The notes under the pieces were generated by a model. It saw only the letters and a program-made list of their open reading frames with translations. It did no database searches and was not told where the DNA came from. A stretch of DNA of 46,045 bases from SMAG-U1939 sp035763125 (GTDB lineage: Bacteria; Chloroflexota; Ktedonobacteria; Ktedonobacterales; JADMIN01). Below are positions 23,497-31,257 of this stretch, piece after piece. Location: the NCBI GenBank assembly GCA_035763125.1, contig DASUBU010000273.1, positions 1 to 46,045 on the forward strand, given 5' to 3'. Made by a program: the position numbers and the translations under genes. Position 1 is the stretch's first letter. Every line of letters begins with the position of its first letter.

Positions 23497-24882
23497 CTAC
23501 CCGACGTCCTCGAGAACCTGCTCGTACAGGCAGGCGAGCTGGCCGCCCAGCGCGGGCCACGCGTAGTCCGCATGCGCGGCCGCGTAGGCCGCCTCGCCGC
23601 GGGCACGGCGCTCCCGCGCGTCGTTGACCGCCACCACCAGCGCCGCCGCCAGCGCCGCCTCATCGTCGGGCGGCACGAGCCAGCCAGTTTGCCCATCGGC
23701 GATGATCTCCGCGGGCCCCTCCGCGGCCGAGGCGATGGCCGGCAGGCCGCACGCCATGCCCTCCACCAGCACCTGCCCGAACGGCTCCTGCGCCGAGGCG
23801 AGCACGATCACATCGGCCGCCGCGTAGATTGGCGGCAGCTCGGCGTGGTCGTGCCAGCCGGCCAGGAACACATTGCGTGCCCCAAGCCGCTGGATCGTCG
23901 TGTAAGGGTGCTCGTCTTCCCACTCACCGGGAAAGCCACCCACCAGCGCCAGCGCGGCGGGGGTGGTGAACGCTGGATAGGCGCGGGCGTAGGCTCGCAG
24001 CAACAGATCGAGGCGCTTGAGGGCGGTGTAGCGCCCCACGTAGAGCAGCACAACGGCATCGGCGAGCACGCTCATCTCATCCGTGGTGTAGGCGACTGAG
24101 CCAGGGCCCTCACCAGGCCGCCATCCCCGCGGATACTCGACCAGCAGCTCATGCCAGAGCGGTTGCCGGTCTACGCTCCGCCGATCAAACTGCTGCGGAT
24201 CGAAGCCATTGGACAGGTGGACACAACGCTCCGGCGCGATGCCCAGCAGCGACTGCGCCCGCGGGATCATGCTGGCCGAAGGCATGACCAGGCGCTCACA
24301 CCCAGCGGTCCACGCGCGCATCCGGTCGGCCCACGCCGCCGCATGCGTCCAGCCGGCCGGCGCTCCCCGCGCGATCGTCTCCAGCATCAGCAGCTCAGTG
24401 CCATGCAGATGACCGATGATGGGCACGTGGGGAGCGACACGCGCCGCGGCGGCGTGCAGCGGCGTGAGGTGATGGAGGTGGAGAATGGTGGCCTCGGCGG
24501 CGCCCGCCTCGGCCAGCACGCGCGCCCACGAGTCTATCTGGTGCTCGCAGGTAGCGTCGTCCACGGCGGCGAAGACGCGATCGGGCGCGCCGGGGCGGTC
24601 CTCGTAGGAGGGATGCAACGGCGGATCGGCGCACAGCGGATCGCAGGCGTCCAGCGCCGCGGTGCAGTCCACCGGCCGGATATCGAGTCCCTCGAAGAAG
24701 GCCGACGCATCGCCGGGGTGGCCAGGGCCTGGCCGCTGAATCGAGCTGGTGACTACCGTGACGCCCCAACCGTGCGATGGCAGCGCGCGGGCGAGCGAGC
24801 GCGTCACCTGCGCCGAGCCGCCGCGCGGAAAGAAGTACAGGCCCATCAGAGCGTGCCGGTATGGTAGCGGCGTGTGGCGCAT
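23497..24882 (-). CDS. Glycosyltransferase family 4-type (GT-B fold)
   Basis: A 461-residue protein. The start MRHTPLPYRHALMGLYFFPRGG has GGAGG 7 bases upstream. The N-terminal Rossmann domain has 'PRGGSAQVTRSLARALPSHGW' and 'ILHLHHLTPLHAAAARV...IGHLHG'. The C-terminal donor-binding domain (about 275-450) has 'VLLYVGRYTALKRLDLLLRA' and the E-x7-E motif in 'AQEPFGQVLVEGMACGLPAIAS'. It transfers a sugar from a nucleotide donor, as in glycan or glycolipid synthesis. It stands alone, so the acceptor is unknown. Confidence 0.9.
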   Translation of the reverse strand: MRHTPLPYRHALMGLYFFPRGGSAQVTRSLARALPSHGWGVTVVTSSIQRPGPGHPGDASAFFEGLDIRPVDCTAALDACDPLCADPPLHPSYEDRPGAPDRVFAAVDDATCEHQIDSWARVLAEAGAAEATILHLHHLTPLHAAAARVAPHVPIIGHLHGTELLMLETIARGAPAGWTHAAAWADRMRAWTAGCERLVMPSASMIPRAQSLLGIAPERCVHLSNGFDPQQFDRRSVDRQPLWHELLVEYPRGWRPGEGPGSVAYTTDEMSVLADAVVLLYVGRYTALKRLDLLLRAYARAYPAFTTPAALALVGGFPGEWEDEHPYTTIQRLGARNVFLAGWHDHAELPPIYAAADVIVLASAQEPFGQVLVEGMACGLPAIASAAEGPAEIIADGQTGWLVPPDDEAALAAALVVAVNDARERRARGEAAYAAAHADYAWPALGGQLACLYEQVLEDVG

Positions 24883-25096
24883 GGCGATCCCTCCACTCAC
24901 GCGGCTATCGCCCGCCGACACCGCATGGTTGGGAGGAGTATCGCCTGAGCAGTTAAGATGAAGGTGAGTGTTTGCTGAGAGTCGCCCCGCACGCGGTGGT
25001 CATGCCCGAACGGTCACAACGCCGTGAGTCGCAGCACGCCCCAAGCGCCGCGAAAGGGCGCTCAGGGCGTGTGAGTGGCGCGCGTACCGATTTGGG

Positions 25097-25170
25097 GGTG
25101 ACCGACGGGGCTCGAACCCGCGACCTCCAGAGCCACAATCTGGCGCTCTGCCGATTGAGCTACGGCCACC
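25097..25170 (-). tRNA. tRNA-His (anticodon GTG)
   Basis: On the minus strand a full cloverleaf can be drawn. The 7-base acceptor stem pairs GTGGCCG with CGGTCAC, with one G-U pair. The D arm is AGCTC..GAGC, the anticodon stem CCAGA/TCTGG with loop TTGTGGC (anticodon GTG), and the T arm GCGGG-TTCGAGC-CCCGT. A G at 25170 before the acceptor can pair with C73 at 25097, giving the extra G-1:C73 pair specific to tRNA-His. CCA is not encoded. A strong promoter lies just upstream. Confidence 0.95.
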
Positions 25171-25197
25171 ACGCAGGCGACAACGCGCCGCCACGTC

Positions 25198-25227
25198 AGT
25201 ATAGCCCGCCAGCCGGGGCGGTGTCAA
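25198..25227 (-). promoter_or_regulatory. Sigma-70 promoter of tRNA-His
   Basis: On the minus strand a perfect TTGACA (25227-25222) and TATACT (25203-25198, one mismatch) are separated by 18 bases. Transcription would begin near 25191, about 20 bases before the tRNA 5' end. This is the clearest promoter in the window. Confidence 0.8.
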
Positions 25228-25329
25228 TGCTGGGTGCGTCACTGCAGTGAGACGTGCGATACTGGAAGGGCGCAGAGCTTGCCCCTGGCGAGCCGGGCCG
25301 CGCACGTGCGGGGTATCCGTGGGGTGACG

Positions 25330-25965
25330 ATGATGAGGCGCGCGCTTGGCATCGGCGGTGGCCTGAGGCGAGTGTGGCGGTGGATAGGGGCCGCGCACGT
25401 GCTCGTGCGCGTCGTGGGCCTCGTGGCGGTGCTGTGCCTGCTGCTGGCGCTGCTCGCGCGCGCCACGGCCCCGCACGAGCGCGGCGCGGAGCGCAGCCTC
25501 GGCAAGCCACTGCCGGCGGCAGCGCTTCCCGCCGTGCGAGATGGCCGGCTGCTCGCGCCTCAGGTGCTGGCCGCGGAGGCGGGACATCCCAGGCTGCTGC
25601 TCTTCACCTACTCGCTCTGCGCCCACTGCCCGCCGGTCGTGCGGACGGTCCAGCGGCTGGCCGGTGAGCCGGGGGCCAGCCAGCCGCACGCCCTCTATGT
25701 GGATTCGCCGGCCGAGGGGCCAGCCATCGCGCAGGCATACGCCCAGCGGCTCAGCCTCGACGCGCCGCTCTATCTGGACGCCCACGGCGCCCTCGCCGCG
25801 CGCCTGGGCATCGCGGCGTATCCGGCACTCGTGCTGCTCGACGAGCGTAGCGTCGTGCGCGGCGTGTGGATCGGCGAGACGAGCGAGGCGGCGCTACGGG
25901 CGGCGCTCGGCGCCTTGGAGGGCCGAGGAGCCAGACGCGGGCCATGCGAGGCGATCAGTTTGTAG
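25330..25965 (+). CDS. Membrane-anchored thioredoxin-like protein
   Basis: A 211-residue protein. The start is ATG at 25330 or 25333, with a GTG at 25324 possible. One membrane helix 'LVRVVGLVAVLCLLLALLA' near residues 25-45 anchors an outward-facing thioredoxin fold. The redox motif is Cys-Ala-His-Cys in 'LFTYSLCAHCPPVVRTV'. The cis-Pro loop is 'LGIAAYPALVLLDE', and 'GVWIGETSEAALRAAL' closes the fold. It may act in thiol-disulfide exchange outside the membrane. Its 3' end overlaps the convergent GH113-like gene by 11 bases. Confidence 0.82.
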   Translation: MMRRALGIGGGLRRVWRWIGAAHVLVRVVGLVAVLCLLLALLARATAPHERGAERSLGKPLPAAALPAVRDGRLLAPQVLAAEAGHPRLLLFTYSLCAHCPPVVRTVQRLAGEPGASQPHALYVDSPAEGPAIAQAYAQRLSLDAPLYLDAHGALAARLGIAAYPALVLLDERSVVRGVWIGETSEAALRAALGALEGRGARRGPCEAISL

Positions 25966-27466
25966 GCACCGGGACCGTCTTGTAGTAGCTCGCGAGCCAC
26001 TGTCCAGCCTGTTTGCTCGTAGGAAGCGTCGGACCCGCCCAACCGCTGTTGACCGCCCAGTTAGGCTGCTTGTCGCGTGGGATGGGGCGGTCGGCAGACC
26101 AGAACACACCCGACCACCAGACCGTATCGGAGAAGGTGAGCAGCAGCGCGCGCATGTCGTTGGCCTGCTCGGCTTGATCGGGGCTCGATGTGACGTTGCT
26201 CGTCTGGAAGGCAGCCGAGTTCGAGCTGGGGACACTGGCGTAGCCGGCGGCGGTGAAGACCAATGAGCGATCGAACGTCGCCGCGACTTTCCCCAGGCGG
26301 TCGTAGATATTGGCCAGCTTGGAGGGTAGACCGAGGCTTGTCCCCTTGCCGTGCCAGGCGTCTATCAGCTGGTCGAGCGGAGGGTCGAGCTGGTTCTGGG
26401 TGAGCGGGAAGTAGGCGTCCACGCCGATAAAGTCCACGGCGTCCCACCAGGTAATCTTCTCGAACTCTGGATCCGACAGGCCGCCGTCGCTTGCTCCACT
26501 CCAGTTGGCCGCGTAGATCAGCTTGCCGGTGTACCCACCGCCTGACGCGGACTTCTTGTGGTCGGAGAGCAAGCTGTAGGTTTGGGCGCGGATCGCGGTG
26601 ACGACGTGGCGCCACTCGCACTCGCGCCGGCCGGAGGCGTCCTGCGGGCACGAGTCGCCGGGAACGTTGCGGTCAATGCCGCGCGGATCGTTCTTCGCGT
26701 TGGTCTCCGTCGTGTCATAGGACACGTTGACCAGATCGTTGCCGATGATGAAGAATGGCAGGTGGTTCTGGGCCGAAAGCTGCGCGTAATGCACGGCGAA
26801 CGCCGTATAGGTGTCGAACCACGCGCGTTCGAGCTTACCGACATTGACCAGCGCCCCATTGTTGTTGGCGATGTTATCGCTGGAGTGCGAGTCCGACCAC
26901 GAGGTGCCCACCAGCGAGCCGCTTTCATCGCCCTGGCTGCGCAGGACATCCTGCTGATGGACCTGCAGCTCAAGGATCGGCGTCAGGCCCGCTTTCTGAG
27001 CGTCTTTGATCGCCTGCACGTAGTCGCCCTCGGGCAGCGTATCAACGTCATTGCGGTCCTTGTTGTGCCACGCGATGTAGCTGTCGTTGCGCAGAGGCAT
27101 ATCGGCCACCACCGGAATGACGACCGTGTTCATGTGAAAGTCCTTCGCCTCGGACTGCATGTTCTTCAGCGAGGTGGGGCTGGTATAGCCGCTGTTGGCA
27201 TCGCGATCCCGGCGTGTCCACGTATAGACGAAGCCCTGGAACTGGGCGCTGCCCGCACCGGCGACGGCAATGCCGGCCTGTGCCTGCAAGCTCGGCAGCA
27301 GAAAGAGCAGCCGGTTCAGGAAGAGCTGGCCCACCACCAGGGAAAGGACCAGGATCGGCAGCGTGATCAGCGCCCCCGTGCGCAGCGCGCGCTTGCTCGG
27401 CGGCTGCTGTCCGGGCGCGGGCAGCGGCGATGTTCCGGGCAACACGGGCGTGGGCGAAAACGGCAT
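25955..27466 (-). CDS. Membrane-anchored TIM-barrel protein, GH113-like
   Basis: A 503-residue protein with a Pro-rich cytoplasmic N-terminus, one membrane helix (about 30-58) and a large outer domain. The domain opens with 'FQGFVYTWTRRDRDANSGY', then 'DFHMNTVVIPVVAD' and 'AIKDAQKAGLTPILELQVHQ'. Near residue 365 it has 'WWDAVDFIGVDAYFPLTQNQ', a hallmark of GH113 and related TIM barrels. It ends with 'VFWSADRP'. GH113 enzymes are beta-mannanases, but the catalytic Glu pair could not be confirmed here ('LELQVH' is one candidate). It may be a polysaccharide hydrolase or an inactive relative. Confidence 0.7.
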   Translation of the reverse strand: MPFSPTPVLPGTSPLPAPGQQPPSKRALRTGALITLPILVLSLVVGQLFLNRLLFLLPSLQAQAGIAVAGAGSAQFQGFVYTWTRRDRDANSGYTSPTSLKNMQSEAKDFHMNTVVIPVVADMPLRNDSYIAWHNKDRNDVDTLPEGDYVQAIKDAQKAGLTPILELQVHQQDVLRSQGDESGSLVGTSWSDSHSSDNIANNNGALVNVGKLERAWFDTYTAFAVHYAQLSAQNHLPFFIIGNDLVNVSYDTTETNAKNDPRGIDRNVPGDSCPQDASGRRECEWRHVVTAIRAQTYSLLSDHKKSASGGGYTGKLIYAANWSGASDGGLSDPEFEKITWWDAVDFIGVDAYFPLTQNQLDPPLDQLIDAWHGKGTSLGLPSKLANIYDRLGKVAATFDRSLVFTAAGYASVPSSNSAAFQTSNVTSSPDQAEQANDMRALLLTFSDTVWWSGVFWSADRPIPRDKQPNWAVNSGWAGPTLPTSKQAGQWLASYYKTVPVPTN

Positions 27467-27481
27467 TCTCGCGCTCTCCTG

Positions 27482-28507
27482 CTAGTCTTCTTGCTCGTCT
27501 GGCGAAGCCTCTCCCGCACCTGCCGGGAAGGCCAGCTTCCGATACTTCTCCGCCGACTCGTGCCACGCCTCATCCGAGAGGCCCAGCTTCTCGCGCAGCG
27601 CATCGAGCGAGACTTCCGCGCGCAGTTGGCGAACGGCGTAGACATCGCGCAGCAATTGCAGCGTCACACGTTTGGTTAGTCCGGCACGCTTGACTGCCGC
27701 CGCCAGGATGTAGTTGAGGTTGCGGTCGGTGCACTCGAAGACGCGCTCACGGGGCTGGTAGCGTGCGACGTACGCGGCGTAGAGCGCGCTCCACGCGGCC
27801 GGCAGCTCCAGGCGCCGCTCGCGCCGCCGCTTGGCCTGGCCGGGGAAGTGAACCTCGATCGCTGGATGCGCGGGGTCCGAGACGTCCACGTGCTCGGGTC
27901 GCAGATGGGCGACCTCTTCCTTCTTCAGCCCGGTCGAGAGCAGCAGCATCACCAGCAGCGCGCAGCGCACGTCCGCCGCGGCGGCCACCTCCAGCCGGGC
28001 CACCTCGTCGTCGAAGAGCAGCTCAGGCAGTGGCGGCGCGGGACGGCTGAGGGCGATGTTGGCGGTCGGATCGCGGGCGACAATGCCGGCGTCGGTCAGC
28101 CAGCCGAAGAAGTTCTTGAGGAAGGTGATCCGCCGCGCCATGGTCTTGGGCGCGGGAGGTACGCCGCGGTCCCACTTGAGGTAGCTGAGCCAGTCGCCAA
28201 GCTGGCGCTGGGTGATGGCGCGCACCTTCGTCTGGCGGCCGAGGTAGTCGGTCAGCATGCGCAGGTCGGAGAGGAAGCAGGTGACGGTATAGACCGAGTG
28301 GTCGGTGCGCTGGAGATACTCGCGATAGGGCAGCGCGCAGGCGCCAAGCGTGGAAGCGGGGGTGAGCGACGGGATGACGACCGGGGCGCCGGCCGCGGGG
28401 GATGTCGGCTGCCCAGCGTCCGACGCGCCAGGCGCCGCGCCTGGCGGGGGGACGAACAGGCTAGGCTGCTCGATGGAGCCCAAGGAGGGCTGTCGCGGGT
28501 CGGTCAT
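27482..28507 (-). CDS. Tyrosine recombinase-like protein with altered catalytic residues
   Basis: A 341-residue protein starting MTDPRQPSLGSIEQPS. A Pro/Ala-rich N-terminus (1-55) precedes a SAM-like core-binding domain (about 60-160; 'YREYLQRTDHSVYTVTCFLSDL'), then the catalytic fold (about 170-325). At the first Arg box the usual 'TGLRxSE' reads 'TGLKKEE' (Arg to Lys). The 'HxLRH' box reads 'LQLLRDV', keeping only the Arg, and 'LGH' reads 'LGL'. A Tyr is present in 'SAEKYRKL'. It is probably a stable chromosomal XerC-like protein with weak or no recombinase activity, not a mobile-element integrase, since no attachment sites or phage genes are near. Confidence 0.78.
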   Translation of the reverse strand: MTDPRQPSLGSIEQPSLFVPPPGAAPGASDAGQPTSPAAGAPVVIPSLTPASTLGACALPYREYLQRTDHSVYTVTCFLSDLRMLTDYLGRQTKVRAITQRQLGDWLSYLKWDRGVPPAPKTMARRITFLKNFFGWLTDAGIVARDPTANIALSRPAPPLPELLFDDEVARLEVAAAADVRCALLVMLLLSTGLKKEEVAHLRPEHVDVSDPAHPAIEVHFPGQAKRRRERRLELPAAWSALYAAYVARYQPRERVFECTDRNLNYILAAAVKRAGLTKRVTLQLLRDVYAVRQLRAEVSLDALREKLGLSDEAWHESAEKYRKLAFPAGAGEASPDEQED

Positions 28508-28644
28508 CGGGACGCCTCGCTGCGCTGCCATGCGGCCGCGGGCCGGGAATGCCGGCACATCCACCACTTTCACCGTCTGTGCGGTGCCGAGCGCAGTATC
28601 CCCCAAAGCGGGCCAGACTGCAAGCACACGTGGGCCAGATGGGG

Positions 28645-28650
28645 TATATT
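28645..28650 (+). promoter_or_regulatory. Possible -10 element of tex
   Basis: TATATT in the 210-base divergent gap, 68 bases before the GTG start of tex. No recognisable -35 at the right distance, so this is weak. Confidence 0.3.
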
Positions 28651-28717
28651 CTGTGCGCCCGCGGCCCGGCCCAGCGCCCGGCAGCCGCGCCACTCCATCC
28701 AAGGAGGAATCGCTTCC

Positions 28718-31033
28718 GTGCCCAAGATCGACACGTCCATCCCCACGGCCTCCGCCGCGGTGCTCGAAGAGATCGCCTTTCCTGAGTCGCTCGCACCGGA
28801 GTCGCTTGCCCAGACGCTCGGCGCCGAGATCAAGATCAAGCCATCGCAGGCACTCAAGACGCTGGAGCTGCTGGATGCCGGCAATACCGTGCCCTTCATC
28901 GCGCGCTACCGCAAAGAGATGACCGGCAACCTCGACGAGGTGCAGATCCAGGCCGTCGCCGACCGCGCCGAGGCGCTGCGCGCGCTCCACAACCGCAAGC
29001 ACGACGTGCTGCGGCTGATTGCCGAGCAAGACAAGCTGACGGCCGAGCTGGCACGGACCATCGTTGCCGCGGCGAGTGTGCAGGCGGTCGAGGATCTCTA
29101 TCTGCCGTACCGGCCCAAGCGCAAGACGCGTGCGAGCGTGGCGCGTGAGCGCGGGCTCCAGCCGCTGGCCGAGCTGATCTTGCGCCAGGAGCGACTGCCG
29201 GGCGGCGAGCAGGGGGCCGAGCGGGCCGCGCTTCCCTTCGTCAACCCGGAGCTGGGCGTGGACTCGCCAGTGGCGGCGCTGGCCGGCGCGCGTGACATCT
29301 GTGCCGAGACCATCATGGAGGATGCGGCGGTGCGCGCCGATGTGCGCAAGCTCTTTTTCAGCGAGGGCGAGGTGCGGGCGCGGCTGACGGTCGAGCCGGA
29401 GCGGGCGGCGGAGAAAGACCCCAAGGGCGTCTACCAGCTCTACTATGAGTTCGATGAGCCGGTCAGCCGCATGGTGCCGCACCGCACGCTGGCGCTCAAC
29501 CGCGCCGAGCGCGAGGACGTGGTGCGCCTGACGGTGGACGAGCCGTTCGAGCGCGCCGAGCCGCCCATCCAGGCGCATTATCTGCCCGATCCGCGCTCGC
29601 CCTTCGCCGGCGAGCTGCGCGCGGCGATCAGCGACGGCTACAAGCGCCTGCTGGCCCCGGCGCTGGAGCGCGAGGTGCGCGCCGAGCTGACGCGCCTGGC
29701 CGAGGAGCACGCCATCTCGGTCTTCGCCGCCAACCTGCGCAATCTGCTGCTGCAGCCGCCCCTGCGCGGCACGGCGGTGCTGGGCCTCGATCCCGGCTAT
29801 CGCACCGGCTGCAAGGTGGCGGTGGTAGACGCGACCGGCACCTACGTCGAATCCACGACGATCTATCCGCACCAGCCGCAGAACCGCTGGCCGGATTCCA
29901 AGGCGACGCTGAAGGCGCTGATCGCCAAGCACAGCATTGGCGTGATCGCCATCGGCAACGGCACGGCCTCGCGCGAGACGGAGCAGCTCGCCGTCGAGGT
30001 GATTCACGAGATCGAGGCGCTGGGCGGAGGCAAGGACGGCCTGGGCTACGTGATGGTCAACGAGGCGGGCGCGTCGGTCTACTCCGCCTCCGAGGCGGCC
30101 CGACAGGAATTCCCGGCGCTAGACGCGACGCAGCGCGGCACCATCTCGATCGCGCGGCGCCTACAAGATCCGCTGGCAGAGCTGGTCAAGATTGATCCGA
30201 AGGCGGTCGGCGTGGGCCTCTACCAGCATGACGTGGATCAGCGCGCGCTCGCCTCGGCGCTCGACCGCGTCGTCACGTCGTGCGTGAACTTCGCCGGCGT
30301 GGACCTCAACGCCGCCTCGCCACAGCTCCTGCGTTACGTCTCAGGCGTCAGCGCGCGGGTCGCCGACCACATCGTGGCTTACCGGCGGGAGCACGGCCCC
30401 TTCCGCTCGCGCACCGAGCTAAAGAAGGTCACCGGCCTCGGCCCCGCCGCGTTCGTCCAGGCCGCCGGCTTCCTGAAGATTGCGAACGGCAAGGAGCCGC
30501 TGGACAACACGTTCATCCATCCGGAGAGCTACGCGGTGGTGCGCGGCGTGCTGGAGAAGCTGCCTCGCGGCAAGACGGGCGAGAAGGTGGCCGACCGCGT
30601 GCGCGCGTGGCGGCTGGTGACGAGCGTGGGCGCGCGGGCGGCAGGCGGGCAGGATGCGGCGGTCGTCGCGCTGGCGCGCGAGCTGGACGTGGGCGTGCCA
30701 ACGCTGTCAGACATCCTGGAGAATCTGGAGAAGCCCGGGCTGGACCCGCGCGACGCGCTGCCCGCGCCGATCTTGCGCCATGACGTGCTGAAGCTGGAAG
30801 ACCTCAGCGCAGGGATGGTGCTCTCGGGCACGGTGCGCAATGTGGTGGACTTCGGCGCGTTCGTGGATATCGGCGTCAAGCAGGACGGACTGGTACACGT
30901 CTCGGAGCTAGCCGACCGCTTCGTGCGGGACCCGCTGACGGTGGTGCAGGTAGGGCAGGTGGTGCGCGTGCGCGTGAAGAGCGTGGACCTGGCCCGCGGG
31001 CGCGTCCAGCTCTCGATGCGCGGCGTGGAGTAG
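28718..31033 (+). CDS. tex: Tex family S1 RNA-binding transcription accessory protein
   Basis: A 771-residue protein, the usual Tex length. The GTG start has AAGGAGG 10 bases upstream. The N-terminal helical domain begins 'VPKIDTSIPTASAAVLEEI'. It has 'TVPFIARYRKEMTGNLDE', the family signature, then the YqgF-like RNase H fold near residue 355 ('VLGLDPGYRTGCKVAVVD') with 'VIAIGNGTASRETEQ'. Helix-hairpin-helix repeats follow ('YVSGVSARVADHIVAYRREHG', 'LKKVTGLGPAAFVQAAGF'). A C-terminal S1 domain begins near 690 ('GTVRNVVDFGAFVDIGV'). Tex binds nucleic acid and RNA polymerase and influences transcription. A terminator follows at 31163. Confidence 0.95.
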   Translation: MPKIDTSIPTASAAVLEEIAFPESLAPESLAQTLGAEIKIKPSQALKTLELLDAGNTVPFIARYRKEMTGNLDEVQIQAVADRAEALRALHNRKHDVLRLIAEQDKLTAELARTIVAAASVQAVEDLYLPYRPKRKTRASVARERGLQPLAELILRQERLPGGEQGAERAALPFVNPELGVDSPVAALAGARDICAETIMEDAAVRADVRKLFFSEGEVRARLTVEPERAAEKDPKGVYQLYYEFDEPVSRMVPHRTLALNRAEREDVVRLTVDEPFERAEPPIQAHYLPDPRSPFAGELRAAISDGYKRLLAPALEREVRAELTRLAEEHAISVFAANLRNLLLQPPLRGTAVLGLDPGYRTGCKVAVVDATGTYVESTTIYPHQPQNRWPDSKATLKALIAKHSIGVIAIGNGTASRETEQLAVEVIHEIEALGGGKDGLGYVMVNEAGASVYSASEAARQEFPALDATQRGTISIARRLQDPLAELVKIDPKAVGVGLYQHDVDQRALASALDRVVTSCVNFAGVDLNAASPQLLRYVSGVSARVADHIVAYRREHGPFRSRTELKKVTGLGPAAFVQAAGFLKIANGKEPLDNTFIHPESYAVVRGVLEKLPRGKTGEKVADRVRAWRLVTSVGARAAGGQDAAVVALARELDVGVPTLSDILENLEKPGLDPRDALPAPILRHDVLKLEDLSAGMVLSGTVRNVVDFGAFVDIGVKQDGLVHVSELADRFVRDPLTVVQVGQVVRVRVKSVDLARGRVQLSMRGVE

Positions 31034-31103
31034 CGTATCTCATGCACGCCCGACCAGGGCATCCGCAACACGCCCCTTCGAATGGTCCGACATTAGGATC
31101 ATC

Positions 31104-31127
31104 GTAGGGGCAATGCACGCATCGCTC
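31104..31127. repeat. Degenerate copy F of the GTAGGGGC palindromic repeat
   Basis: GTAGGGGCAATGCACGCATCGCTC keeps the GTAGGGGC lead and the ATGCA-GCATCG core of copies D and E, but with mismatches that break the palindrome. It lies downstream of tex, before its terminator. Confidence 0.5.
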
Positions 31128-31162
31128 GGGACGACGGGCTACGCAATCACTCGCAGCGAGGC

Positions 31163-31191
31163 GCCGCTGGGGTTGGCCTCAGCGGCTTTTT
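31163..31191 (+). terminator. Rho-independent terminator after tex
   Basis: A stem of GCCGCTG plus GGG pairs with CCT plus CAGCGGC around a TTGG loop (10 pairs, one G-U), followed directly by TTTTT. It lies 130 bases past the tex stop and 67 bases before the exchanger start. The best intrinsic terminator in the window. Confidence 0.85.
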
Positions 31192-31257
31192 GATGTAGAC
31201 TGCTCGGCGTGCGAGACGGCCCGCGGCTGGCCGGCGTCGAGTGGAGGGGTGGCATCC

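Noticed and set aside
24972..25250. Plus-strand open frame containing 'GARTRDLQSHNLALCRLSYG'
   Set aside because: This is the translation of the antisense strand of tRNA-His, a well-known false protein found wherever a tRNA is read in frame.
27482..28507. The integrase-like gene as a sign of a genomic island at tRNA-His
   Set aside because: It is 2.3 kb from the tRNA with two ordinary genes between. No duplicated tRNA 3' end was noticed, and the catalytic residues are altered.
27848..28717. Upstream extension of tex by about 290 residues
   Set aside because: It runs antisense through the recombinase gene with low-complexity sequence. Tex has its normal length from the GTG at 28718, which has a perfect ribosome site.
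28508..30007. Minus-strand open frame of about 500 residues upstream of and fused to the recombinase
   Set aside because: It is the antisense shadow of tex. The recombinase start at 28507 fits the family length.
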